A DNA stretch of 64,000 nucleotides from Auanema rhodensis. Its lineage: Eukaryota; Nematoda; Chromadorea; Rhabditida; Rhabditidae. The stretch lies in NCBI GenBank assembly GCA_964057225.1, contig OZ059894.1, forward strand, positions 19,064,476-19,128,475. The letters are read 5' to 3'. The position numbers were made by a program, and so were the translations under genes. The notes under the pieces are model-generated. The model was not told the DNA's origin and ran no database searches. It saw nothing but the letters and a program-made list of their open reading frames with translations. Shown piece by piece: positions 26,327 to 35,969 of the stretch; the stretch's first letter is position 1, and each line of letters begins with the position of its first letter.

Positions 26327-29300
26327 ATAACACAGATCGACGCAGCTTAAAAATCCGCATCGAATGCACTATACTACATTGAGAAACGCTTAATACAAAA
26401 ATTAGTTATGATCGTTTGAAAAATGATCCATTAGTGTATGTTGAGTTTCCATGTACACTCAACATTGCTTCCAAAAACATTTTGACAAAAATTTTTTCAA
26501 AAAATTTCAGAATAAATTAGCAAAAAGTAGATGTTTTTAGATTCCTTTTTTCAAGACAAAGACGATGGACAATGTTATTCAACGAAAAAATTAATTCTTC
26601 AGGGTGAAAATCGAGGATATAAGTGTGAACTTATATCAGTTGATATCTGGGTGCATTTTTAAGCTAGCGCAAATCTGATAACACAGATCGACGCAGCTTA
26701 AAAATCCGCATCGAATGCACTATACTACATTGAGAAACGCTTAATACAAAAATTAGTTATGATCGTTTGAAAAATGATGCATTAGTGTATGTTGAGTTTC
26801 CATGTACACTCAACATTGCTTCCAAAAACATTTTGACAAAAATTTTTTCAAAAAATTTCAAAATAAATTAGCAAAAAGTAGATGTTTTTAGATTCCTTTT
26901 TTCAAGGCAAAGACGATGGACAATGTTATTCAACGAAAAAATTAATTCTTCAGGGTGAAAATCGAGGATATAAGTGTGAACTTATATCAGTTGCTATCTC
27001 GGTGCATTTTTAAGCTAGCGCAAATATGATAACACAGATCGACGCAGCTTAAAAATCCGCATCGAATGCACTATACTACATTGAGAAACGCTTAATACAA
27101 AAATTAGTTATGATCGTTTGAAAAATGATGCATTAGTGTATGTTGAGTTTCCATGTACACTCAACATTGCTTCCAAAAACATTTTGACAAACATTTTTTC
27201 GAAAAATTTCAAAATAAATTAGCAAAAAGTAGATGTTTTTAGATTCCTTTTTTCAAGGCAAAGACGATGGACAATGTTATTCAACGAAAAAATTAATTCT
27301 TCAGGGTGAAAATCGAGGATATAAGTGTGAACTTATATCAGTTGATATCTCGGTGCATTTTTAAGCTAGCGCAAATCTGATAACACAGATCGACGCAGCT
27401 TAAAAATCCGCATCGAATGCACTATACTACATTGAGAAACGCTTAATACAAAAATTAGTTATGATCGTTTGAAAAATGATCCATTAGTGTATGTTGAGTT
27501 TCCATGTACACTCAACATTACTTCCAAAAACATTTTGACAAAAATTTTTTCAAAAAATTTCAGAATAAATTAGCAAAAAGTAGATGTTTTTAGATTCCTT
27601 TTTTCAAGACAAAGACGATGGACAATGTTATTCAACGAAAAAATTAATTCTTCAGGGTGAAAATCGAGGATATAAGTGTGAACTTATATCAGTTGATATC
27701 TCGGTGCATTTTTAAGCTAGCGCAAATCTGATAACACAGATCGACGCAGCTTAAAAATCCGCATCGAATGCACTATACTACATTGAGAAACGCTCAATAC
27801 AAAAATTAGTTATGATCGTTTGAAAAATGATGCATTAGTGTATGTTGAGTTTCCATGTACACTCAACATTGCTTCCAAAAACATTTTGACAAAAATTTTT
27901 TCGAAAACTTTCAAAATAATTTAGCAAAAAGTAGATGTTTTTAGATTTCTTTTTTCAAGGCAAAGACGATGGACAATGTTATTCAACGAAAAAATTAATT
28001 CTTCAGGGTGAAAATCGAGGATATAAGTGTGAACTTATATCAGTTGATATCTCGGTGCATTTTTAAGCTAGCGCAAATCTGATAACACAGATCGACGCAG
28101 CTTAAAAATCCGCATCGAATGCACTATACTACATTGAGAAACGCTCAATACAAAAATTAGTTATGATCGTTTGAAAAATGATGCATTAGTGTATGTTGAG
28201 TTTCCATGTACACTCAACATTGCTTCCAAAAACATTTTGACAAAAATTTTTTCGAAAAATTTCAAGATAATTTAGCAAAAAGTAGATGTTTTTAGATTCC
28301 TTTTTTCAAGGCAAAGACGATGGACAATGTTATTCAACGAAAAAATTAATTCTTCAGGGTGAAAATCGAGGATATAAGTGTGAACTTATATCAGTTGATA
28401 TCTGGGTGCATTTTTAAGCTAGCGCAAATCTGATAACACAGATCGACGCAGCTTAAAAATCCGCATCGAATGCACTATACTACATTGAGAAACGCTTAAT
28501 ACAAAAATTAGTTATGATCGTTTGAAAAATGATGCATTAGTGTATGTTGAGTTTCCATGTACACTCAACATTGCTTCCAAAAACATTTTGACAAAAATTT
28601 TTTCAAAAAATTTCAAAATAAATTAGCAAAAAGTAGATGTTTTTAGATTCCTTTTTTCAAGGCAAAGACGATGGACAATGTTATTCAACGAAAAAATTAA
28701 TTCTTCAGGGTGAAAATCGAGGATATAAGTGTGAACTTATATCAGTTGCTATCTCGGTGCATTTTTAAGCTAGCGCAAATATGATAACACAGATCGACGC
28801 AGCTTAAAAATCCGCATCGAATGCACTATACTACATTGAGAAACGCTTAATACAAAAATTAGTTATGATCGTTTGAAAAATGATCCATTAGTGTATGTTG
28901 AGTTTCCATGTACACTCAACATTGCTTCCAAAAACATTTTGACAAAAGTTTTTTCGAAAAATTTCAGAATAATTTAGCGAAAAATAGATGTTTTTAGATT
29001 CCTTTTTTCAAGGCAAAGACGATGGACAATGTTATTCAACGAAAAAATTAATTCTTCAGGGTGAAAATCGAGGATATAAGTGTGAACTTATATCAGTTGA
29101 TATCTCGGTGCATTTTTAAGCTAGCGCAAATCTGATAACACAGATCGACGCAGCTTAAAAATCCGCATCGAATGCACTATACTACATTGAGAAACGCTTA
29201 ATACAAAAATTAGTTATGATCGTTTGAAAAATGATGCATTAGTGTATGTTGAGTTTCCATGTACACTCAACATTGCTTCCAAAAACATTTTGACAAAAAT

Positions 29301-31689
29301 TTTTTCGAAAAATTTCAAAATAATTTAGCAAAAAGTAAATGTTTTTAGATTCCTTTTTTCAAGGCAAAGACGATGGACAATGTTATTCAACGAAAAAATT
29401 GATTCTTCAGGGTGAAAATCGAGGATATAAGTGTGAACTTATATCAGTTGATATCTGGGTGCATTTTTAAGCTAGCGCAAATCTGATAACACAGATCGAC
29501 GCAGCTTAAAAATCCGCATCGAATGCACTATACTACATTGAGAAACGCTTAATACAAAAATTAGTTATGATCGTTTGAAAAATGATCCATTAGTGTATGT
29601 TGAGTTTCCATGTACACTCAACATTACTTCCAAAAACATTTTGACAAAAATTTTTTCAAAAAATTTCAGAATAAATTAGCAAAAAGTAGATGTTTTTAGA
29701 TTCCTTTTTTCAAGACAAAGACGATGGACAATGTTATTCAACGAAAAAATTAATTCTTCAGGGTGAAAATCGAGGATATAAGTGTGAACTTATATCAGTT
29801 GATATCTCGGTGCATTTTTAAGCTAGCGCAAATCTGATAACACAGATCGACGCAGCTTAAAAATCCGCATCGAATGCACTATACTACATTGAGAAACGCT
29901 TAATACAAAAATTAGTTATGATCGTTTGAAAAATGATCCATTAGTGTATGTTGAGTTTCCATGTACACTCAACATTGCTTCCAAAAACATTTTGACAAAA
30001 ATTTTTTCGAAAACTTTCAAAAAAATTTAGCAAAAAGTAGATGTTTTTAGATTTCTTTTTTCAAGGCAAAGACGATGGACAATGTTATTCAACGAAAAAA
30101 TTAATTCTTCAGGGTGAAAATCGAGGATATAAGTGTGAACTTATATCAGTTGATATCTCGGTGCATTTTTAAGCTAGCGCAAATCTGATAACACAGATCG
30201 ACGCAGCTTAAAAATCCGCATCGAATGCACTATACTACATTGAGAAACGCTTAATACAAAAATTAGTTATGATCGTTTGAAAAATGATCCATTAGTGTAT
30301 GTTGAGTTTCCATGTACACTCAACATTGCTTCCAAAAACATTTTGACAAAAATTTTTTCGAAAACTTTCAAAAAAATTTAGCAAAAAGTAGATGTTTTTA
30401 GATTTCTTTTTTCAAGGCAAAGACGATGGACAATGTTATTCAACGAAAAAATTAATTCTTCAGGGTGAAAATCGAGGATATAAGTGTGAACTTATATCAG
30501 TTGATATCTCGGTGCATTTTTAAGCTAGCGCAAATCTGATAACACAGATCGACGCAGCTTAAAAATCCGCATCGAATGCACTATACTACATTGAGAAACG
30601 CTCAATACAAAAATTAGTTATGATCGTTTGAAAAATGATGCATTAGTGTATGTTGAGTTTCCATGTACACTCAACATTGCTTCCAAAAACATTTTGACAA
30701 AAATTTTTTCGAAAAATTTCAAAATAATTTAGCAAAAAGTAGATGTTTTTAGATTCCTTCTTTCAAGGCAAAGACGATGGACAATGTTATTCAACGAAAA
30801 AATTAATTCTTCAGGGTGAAAATCGAGGATATAAGTGTGAACTTATATCAGTTGATATCTGGGTGCATTTTTAAGCTAGCGCAAATCTGATAACACAGAT
30901 CGACGCAGCTTAAAAATCCGCATCGAATGCACTATACTACATTGAGAAACGCTTAATACAAAAATTAGTTATGATCGTTTGAAAAATGATGCATTAGTGT
31001 ATGTTGAGTTTCCATGTACACTCAACATTGCTTCCAAAAACATTTTGACAAACATTTTTTCAAAAAATTTCAAAATAAATTAGCAAAAAGTAGATGTTTT
31101 TAGATTCCTTTTTTCAAGGCAAAGACGATGGACAATGTTATTCAACGAAAAAATTAATTCTTCAGGGTGAAAATCGAGGATATAAGTGTGAACTTATATC
31201 AGTTGCTATCTCGGTGCATTTTTAAGCTAGCGCAAATATGATAACACAGATCGACGCAGCTTAAAAATCCGCATCGAATGCACTATACTACATTGAGAAA
31301 CGCTTAATACAAAAATTAGTTATGATCGTTTGAAAAATGATCCATTAGTGTATGTTGAGTTTCCATGTACACTCAACATTGCTTCCAAAAACATTTTGAC
31401 AAAAATTTTTTCAAAAAATTTCAAAATAAATTAGCAAAAAGTAGATGTTTTTAGATTCCTTTTTTCAAGGCAAAGACGATGGACAATGTTATTCAACGAA
31501 AAAATTAATTCTTCAGGGTGAAAATCGAGGATATAAGTGTGAACTTATATCAGTTGATATCTGGGTGCATTTTTAAGCTAGCGCAAATATGATAACACAG
31601 ATCGACGCAGCTTAAAAATCCGCATCGAATGCACTATACTACATTGAGAAACGCTTAATACAAAAATTAGTTATGATCGTTTGAAAAAT
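26327..31689 (+). repeat. Satellite zone 4: 15 monomers plus 98 bp, up to the insertion
   Basis: Variants not seen further left appear here: atctgggtg for atctcggtg, ttgctatctc, caaatatgataac, cgctcaatac, ttttttcaaaaaattt and cgaaaacttt with gatttctttt. The same set continues right of the retrotransposon, so the two flanks belong to one homogenisation domain. The order of 30188-31240 (cgaaaacttt; cgctcaatac with tctggg; gacaaacatt with ttgctatc) recurs at 36370-37422, five monomers later if the insertion is removed. Confidence 0.85.
31592..31689 (+). repeat. Interrupted satellite monomer, left 98 bp
   Basis: First 98 bp of a standard monomer, ending gtttgaaaaat where the retrotransposon begins. 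Together with 36117-36369 (253 bp) it makes exactly 351 bp, so no satellite base was lost or duplicated at insertion. Confidence 0.95.
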
Positions 31690-31724
31690 TATTCTATTTT
31701 ACTAGTCTACGACGTTAAATAAGA
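31690..31724 (-). repeat. 35-bp terminal extension at the element's 3' end
   Basis: Begins tattctattttactagtc. It lies outside the left inverted repeat and has no counterpart at the right end. Its reverse complement is present in full in the internal complementary region, as expected if that region templates the terminus. Confidence 0.9.
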
Positions 31725-31730
31725 ATTATA

Positions 31731-31736
31731 TTTATT
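31731..31736 (-). terminator. Possible poly(A) signal AATAAA in the 3' inverted repeat (distal)
   Basis: TTTATT on the plus strand reads AATAAA in the element's sense. It lies about 460 bp downstream of the recombinase stop codon, near the element terminus. Motif match only; use is untested. Confidence 0.35.
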
Positions 31737-31744
31737 CGAAATGC

Positions 31745-31750
31745 TTTATT
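31745..31750 (-). terminator. Possible poly(A) signal AATAAA in the 3' inverted repeat (proximal)
   Basis: A second AATAAA on the minus strand, 14 bp before the distal one in the element's sense. In AT-rich sequence such hexamers arise by chance, so this is supported by position only. Confidence 0.35.
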
Positions 31751-31871
31751 TCGTAATAGGTCCTCACATAAAACAAACAAAAAAAAATTCAAATTATCTC
31801 TCAGGTTCCCTTTCCCACGTTTCTTTGGGCGGGAAATAGTGAGAGTAAGCGATCGTCCTTATTCATTTCAG

Positions 31872-32117
31872 GTGTCCAAAAAAGGAAGAATAGAAAGGCA
31901 GCATAACAATAACAAAATAAAAGAACAATAGTAACAGAAGGAAAGGAAAGGCTGCGGATAGCAGGCAGCATGCTAACCTATCTCTTGCGGTCGTAGTTGG
32001 TGCGTTGTGCAGGCTTGAATCTGGAAAGTTATGATAAAGACATCGAAAGTGGGCGAGCTCGAGTGGAAGTCCTCAGGTTGGTTAGCGGGAGCGCAGTAGG
32101 GGTGGAGGTGGGAGATA
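31872..32117 (-). other. Non-coding region between internal complementary region and 3' inverted repeat
   Basis: About 246 bp without a meaningful open frame. In the element's sense it begins with a C-rich stretch and ends in a T-rich tract close to the inverted repeat. I see no tandem repeat, tRNA-like primer site or recognisable motif. This is the usual place for a DIRS 3' untranslated spacer. Confidence 0.7.
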
Positions 32118-32190
32118 TTCGAATAAATATAATTCTTATTTAACGTCGTAGACTAGTAAAATAGAATAATTATATTTATTCGAAATGCTT
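32118..32190 (-). repeat. Internal complementary region (ICR) of the DIRS element
   Basis: Positions 32118-32171 are the exact reverse complement of the left junction 31687-31740. Positions 32169-32190 are the exact reverse complement of the right end 36095-36116. The two matches overlap by one trinucleotide (ATT at 32169-32171, the complement of AAT at the element ends). The ICR therefore encodes the two termini joined head to tail through a single AAT. In the accepted DIRS model this region bridges the ends of the cDNA so that they can be completed and ligated into a circle. It ends two bases short of the recombinase stop codon and also carries an AATAAA on the minus strand at 32175-32180. 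Confidence 0.95.
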
Positions 32191-32192
32191 CT

Positions 32193-33461
32193 TCAAAAAA
32201 GAATCTTGGACTGGAACGAGGTTCTTCGCTCATAGTGGGTGAAGAAGGTTTTTTCTGAAGCCCAGTTAGCCGCCTTGAGGATGTCGCCTATAGGTAGACC
32301 TTGCGCTAGTGCCTTCGAGGTCACAGCCGAGCGTGTTGAGTGAGCTTTGAAGGTAGTGGGTATGCCCGCGCTGTGCAGGGTCTTTCTAATCCAACCAGAA
32401 ATGGTGGTGGGTTCCACTGCTGCTCCATTCTTTCTGTTAAGAAAGAGGCATCTTGTTCGGCGGAGTTCCATGGTTCGAGATAGGTATTCATTTATGCAGT
32501 TAATAGGGCACAGGTTATTGCGTGTGGGGAAGTTCTCGAACTTCGCTTCATGCGGGGGTCCCTTAGATCTGTTTTTATTGCGTTTATTTATGAAGAAAGT
32601 TAACCCTTCTGCGTCGATACGCATGTGATCTAGGGAGAAAACGGCCAATTCGCTCACCCTCTTTGGAGAGCATAGGGCCAATAGAGTGGCTAGCTTGTGA
32701 GTGAGAGACTCTAGGCTGAGTTGGACGTTGGGGCCCAGCCTATCAAGGAAGTCCAAGACTTCGGAGGGGTCCCAGGTGTCTACGTACCTAGCCCCTGAAG
32801 GCTTCTCTCTGAACAAACCCCTCATGAGGCGGAGGAGCAGCACGTTCTCCTTTAGGGAGGGGGAGACCCCTAGGTGATCGGCCAATGCGGATATCGCTAC
32901 CTTGTGTATGCGTACTGTGGAGAAGGCCTTAGTTTGAGCGAGAAATGATAGATAGTTAGCAACCGTTACTGGGTTGGGAGTAAAAGGTATCTTCTGCTTA
33001 TTGCAGTAAGCTTTCCAGTTCTTGAGAGCACAGCCGTACTGTTTGCGTGTTCCTGGGGCCCAGGATTCGTTTAGGAGTCTCTTAGTCTCTGCTGTTACTC
33101 CCTCAAAGGAGTTTGTTAAATCTTCCACGCTGCTAATTGGAAATTCGGCGACTGCAGGAGAGGATGTGGGTTTCCTTCCCGGTCGGACAGCAGGTTCGGG
33201 TGTTGGAGCAGCAAGGGAGGCTCCTTGGATCTCTCTTGGAGTAGGGGAAACCACATTTGGCTCTTCCAGAATGGTGCTATCACTATAGCCGACCTCTGGG
33301 AGCTGGCGAGCTTTCCTAAGGTCTTGTGCAGGAGGTGGAAAGGTGGAAATACGTAAAGTAATCCGTCTGGCAGCTGCTGCCAATTGAACAAGAGTGCGTT
33401 CACTCCTAATGCGGCGCAATCTGGAAAGAAGGAGTAGAAAAGGGCGCATTTGGCGTTCCAA
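32193..33461 (-). CDS. Tyrosine recombinase (DIRS integrase)
   Basis: Codes for 422 residues. It is the enzyme that would insert the circular element DNA by site-specific-type recombination in the nucleus. Residues about 125-225 (from ETKRLLNESW) look like the N-terminal core-binding domain; residues about 230-415 form the catalytic domain. All catalytic positions are visible: Arg268 (SPKRVSELAVF), His374 and Arg377 (AHSTRSAV), Trp400 in the third histidine/tryptophan position, and nucleophile Tyr410 (FFTHYERR); a lysine-rich stretch at 293-300 may hold the beta-hairpin lysine. The frame ends two bases from the ICR. Its first ~115 residues overlap, in the -1 frame, the methyltransferase-like end of the upstream frame and show no recombinase similarity, so the first ATG (33461) is uncertain. 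The protein may start internally or be made by -1 frameshifting. No stop or frameshift breaks the catalytic domain. Confidence 0.93.
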   Translation of the reverse strand: MERQMRPFLLLLSRLRRIRSERTLVQLAAAARRITLRISTFPPPAQDLRKARQLPEVGYSDSTILEEPNVVSPTPREIQGASLAAPTPEPAVRPGRKPTSSPAVAEFPISSVEDLTNSFEGVTAETKRLLNESWAPGTRKQYGCALKNWKAYCNKQKIPFTPNPVTVANYLSFLAQTKAFSTVRIHKVAISALADHLGVSPSLKENVLLLRLMRGLFREKPSGARYVDTWDPSEVLDFLDRLGPNVQLSLESLTHKLATLLALCSPKRVSELAVFSLDHMRIDAEGLTFFINKRNKNRSKGPPHEAKFENFPTRNNLCPINCINEYLSRTMELRRTRCLFLNRKNGAAVEPTTISGWIRKTLHSAGIPTTFKAHSTRSAVTSKALAQGLPIGDILKAANWASEKTFFTHYERRTSFQSKILF

Positions 33462-35938
33462 GTGGACGCGAACAGGTCTATTTTGGGTTCACCCCATTTG
33501 GAAAATATTGATCTAGTGATCTCCGGATGGAGCGACCAGTCTTCCTTCAAAATTCTGCCGCGGGACAGGCAGTCGGCAGCCGTATTGATTTTTCCCGCTA
33601 TATGCGATGCTCTGATTCTGAGCTTACGGGTATCGGCAAATTGCCATAACTCCAGTGCTAATCTAGTGCCCTTCTGGGATTGACTCCCGCCCCTACGGTT
33701 GATGTAGGCAATGGCAGAAGTATTATCTAAGAGTAAGAGAACGTCGAGATTGAGCCAGGTCTTGCCGAACTCTGTTAGACCCTTCGTTGCTGCAATCAGC
33801 TCCAGCCAGTTTATATGGTAGTTAAAGCGTTCTGCCTCGGACCAAGATCCTGACAAGGTATTACCTTCCCACGAAGCGCCAAAACCCTCCAGGGAGGCAT
33901 CTGAGGTAATGGAGTATCGGGGAGAAAAGGGCGTGAGCGAGGATACTTCTGATAGACGGGGAACGTCCTTGGTTCGAAGATCCTCCAGGATCTTTCTTAA
34001 CGATCGATCTATTCTTAGAATTTGAGGGAAGGCATTGGGATCATTTACGTTCGTAATTCCTTTAAGCCGTAGGTGGAAGTGCAGTTCACGGTTTCTGAAG
34101 GAGAGGTTAGGTGCTACCAGAGACGCAAAGTTCAATTTTCCCATTAGCGAGGCTAATGCTCTTATACTCAGCTCTGATTGAGCTGTTAAACGAGTGAGAG
34201 ACTCGAGCAAACCCTTTTTCTTGGCCTTTGGGAGAGACCAGCTCATCGATCTTGAATTCAGCTGAATACCAAGAAATTCTATTTCTTGTGTGGGTATCAT
34301 AATTGATTTATCCCAGTTTATCGTAAAACCCGCGCGATCAAAAGTAATTAGAATCTCTGTTAGTTGGGACCTGAGACAATCAGGATCCTCCGAGATGAAC
34401 AGCCAGTCATCTAAGTAGTTGATGAGATTGATCCCTTTACCCCGAAAATGGGATACCAGAACACGCATTAGCTTATGGAATATGTAGGGGGCTGAGCTCA
34501 GCCCAAAAGGGAGTGCTCTAAATAGGAAAGTGCGCCCCTCTGCTGTGAAAGCTAGGAAGGGTTGATCCTTCGGATCGATACTAATCGCGTGGTAGGCTGA
34601 ATGAAAATCGATTTTGATCATGAAATTATCCTGTCGTAGGAGCGACGGGATGTCCCGAAGGGATTCTAGCTTGAACTTGGGTACTCGGAGAAAAGTGTTC
34701 AGGCGCTTTAAATTGAGGATGAAACGGGCCGTGCCGTCCGCCTTGGGAACGTGGAAGGTCGGGGATATGAAAACCTTCTCCCTCGGGGCGGCCTCTCGAA
34801 TGGCGCCAGTGTACAGCAGTTCCTGGATATCCGACCTGGGTTGCTCCGGCAAGGTAGAGCAGATGGGTGGCAGCGATAAAGGTGGAGGTGTGCGGGCAAA
34901 GGGGAGACTATAGCCCTGAACCGCGTTAAGGATCTCCTTGTCCCTGGAGATGGACGCCCAAAAGGTTGTGGTGGAGGATACCCGGCATGCGAAAGGAAAA
35001 GTGACTAACCTCTTTCTCTGGTTAGTAGCGAACGTTGAGAAGGTAGCTTGTCTCTTGGGGGCTGAGCGTGGCCGTTGGGCATCATTCCTGCGAGGAGTTG
35101 TTCTGGAGCTTCTGGACAGTTCGGAGTACGACGATAGTTCTGCTCTGAGCTTCTTGCCAAACAGTTCGGGTGCCGAATCCTCTGGAGCGTTGTCTACCGG
35201 GATCACGGTTCCATAGATGGGGGACTTCTTGAAGCTAGGCATGGCTCGGTAGGGTTGAGAGATCTTCATCTTGGTTAGAGCACACTCTCGCAAGTTGGTG
35301 CAGTGGGTCTTGATGTTAGCGCTGAGGAAGCGCTCCACTATGGCAAAGTATGCCTCCTGTTTTGTTGACAGACGAGAGTCCCTATCTATCCTGCCCAGCT
35401 TGCGAATTATCTTGATGTTAGAAAGAACGATTAGATCATTCTCGTATGCCGTGCGTATCTCAGCTTCGGACAGACGGATAGTGGGCTTGATGTTATTGTC
35501 CACGTGAGTAGTGTAGCGGTCGTCCAAGACCGGTAGTCGAGCGAACGGTGAGTCGATATTTGGGAGTTCCGAGATGAGCTCAGCTCTCTCGGTCGAGGAC
35601 ATGAGCAGTCCCGAGGCGAGTCTCTCGAAATCAGCAGTCTCGGAGGAAGATAGGCGAACGAGTGGCCTAGATCTGGGTCCGTGTGCCTCCGGTGGCATGG
35701 GGACCGTTTCGTCTTCGTCGTCCTCTGAATAGAGGTCCTCTTTCTCGGGCTGGTCCGAGTTCGGAGGTGGTGGGGAAGGAGCTTCTACCCTTCTCCTCTC
35801 GACGTGTTGACGGTCGGTGGAGATAGACGTTGGAGATGTTGAGCGTGACGATCTCGAAGAAGAAGAGCTGAAGGCTCGTACTCTTCTCGGAGAAGTTTCA
35901 GTCGGGGCTTGTCCCTGACGAGTGTGGCTTGGAGCCAT
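33116..35938 (-). CDS. DIRS polyprotein: Gag-like region, reverse transcriptase, RNase H, methyltransferase-like domain
   Basis: Codes for 940 residues. Residues 1-300 are Ser/Arg-rich, then acidic (66-78), then a predicted globular part (about 95-270); I see no CCHC zinc knuckle, and Gag function is inferred from position. The reverse transcriptase spans about 320-560: the pre-RT box around 325-347 (FWASISRDKEIL, GYSLPF), Asp444 in KIDFHSAYH, LPFGLSSAPYIF, and the YLDD active site at 508-511, then EFLGIQL. RNase H spans about 673-795 with Asp680 (TSDAS), Glu713, Asp738 (LLDNTSA), His779 and Asp789. The DIRS-specific adenine-methyltransferase-like domain spans about 810-900, with IDLFAS, YVFPPF and APFWKSQMWFPLL. 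ATG 35938 is the first start after an in-frame stop in the inverted repeat; it has G at +4 but T at -3. Having Gag and Pol in one frame is notable, since several DIRS elements split them. The frame overlaps the recombinase frame by 346 bp. Confidence 0.93.
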   Translation of the reverse strand: MAPSHTRQGQAPTETSPRRVRAFSSSSSRSSRSTSPTSISTDRQHVERRRVEAPSPPPPNSDQPEKEDLYSEDDEDETVPMPPEAHGPRSRPLVRLSSSETADFERLASGLLMSSTERAELISELPNIDSPFARLPVLDDRYTTHVDNNIKPTIRLSEAEIRTAYENDLIVLSNIKIIRKLGRIDRDSRLSTKQEAYFAIVERFLSANIKTHCTNLRECALTKMKISQPYRAMPSFKKSPIYGTVIPVDNAPEDSAPELFGKKLRAELSSYSELSRSSRTTPRRNDAQRPRSAPKRQATFSTFATNQRKRLVTFPFACRVSSTTTFWASISRDKEILNAVQGYSLPFARTPPPLSLPPICSTLPEQPRSDIQELLYTGAIREAAPREKVFISPTFHVPKADGTARFILNLKRLNTFLRVPKFKLESLRDIPSLLRQDNFMIKIDFHSAYHAISIDPKDQPFLAFTAEGRTFLFRALPFGLSSAPYIFHKLMRVLVSHFRGKGINLINYLDDWLFISEDPDCLRSQLTEILITFDRAGFTINWDKSIMIPTQEIEFLGIQLNSRSMSWSLPKAKKKGLLESLTRLTAQSELSIRALASLMGKLNFASLVAPNLSFRNRELHFHLRLKGITNVNDPNAFPQILRIDRSLRKILEDLRTKDVPRLSEVSSLTPFSPRYSITSDASLEGFGASWEGNTLSGSWSEAERFNYHINWLELIAATKGLTEFGKTWLNLDVLLLLDNTSAIAYINRRGGSQSQKGTRLALELWQFADTRKLRIRASHIAGKINTAADCLSRGRILKEDWSLHPEITRSIFSKWGEPKIDLFASTWNAKCALFYSFFPDCAALGVNALLFNWQQLPDGLLYVFPPFHLLHKTLGKLASSQRSAIVIAPFWKSQMWFPLLQERSKEPPLLLQHPNLLSDREGNPHPLLQSPNFQLAAWKI
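33167..33173 (-). promoter_or_regulatory. Weak candidate -1 frameshift site (AAACCCA) in the overlap
   Basis: In the polyprotein frame this heptamer reads A AAC CCA, which has the X XXY YYZ phase needed for a -1 slip into the recombinase frame, 49 bp before the polyprotein stop codon. Efficient sites normally have A or T at YYY, so C weakens the case. I found no clear downstream stem-loop. Internal initiation is an equal alternative. Confidence 0.2.
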
Positions 35939-35969
35939 GGACGATCGTATGTGAGGCTCAACGAAAAAA
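35939..35969 (-). other. Short leader between 5' inverted repeat and polyprotein start
   Basis: 31 bp of non-repeated sequence. The stop closing the polyprotein frame upstream is a TAA inside the inverted repeat, so the protein cannot extend into the terminus. The 5' inverted repeat plus this leader must hold any internal promoter. Confidence 0.7.

Larger units (their letters stand above)
1..31689 (+). repeat. 351-bp satellite array, left block (90 complete monomers plus 98 bp)
   Basis: Head-to-tail tandem array, phased here from the ataacacag motif. Monomer starts fall at 1, 352, 703 and so on every 351 bp up to 23869, then one base later (24221, 24572 and so on) after a single extra T. All monomers are in one orientation; I saw no inversion. 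The array enters from beyond the left window edge and ends inside a monomer at the retrotransposon. Monomers differ at a limited set of diagnostic sites: offset 24 (A or C), offset 102 (G or C), the stretch around offsets 175-205, and the T-run around 215. These define the variant classes used in the HOR entries. No credible protein or RNA gene is present. A structural or heterochromatic role is inferred from organisation only. Confidence 0.98.
31725..31871 (-). repeat. Inverted terminal repeat, 3' copy (147 bp)
   Basis: Pairs base for base with 35970-36116 in inverted orientation without gaps. The only mismatch is 31837 (T here; the reverse complement of 36004 gives C). It contains two AATAAA hexamers on the minus strand, so it may supply the 3' end of the element's transcript. 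Confidence 0.97.

Noticed and set aside
1-31689. CRISPR-like regular repetition
   Set aside because: The whole 351-bp unit is repeated with no unique spacers, and no cas genes are present; this is a tandem satellite.
32347-35507. Several plus-strand frames of 77-99 residues inside the retrotransposon, and a 63-residue minus frame at 34708-34899
   Set aside because: All lie antisense to, or in another frame of, the polyprotein and recombinase frames, and none has recognisable domains.
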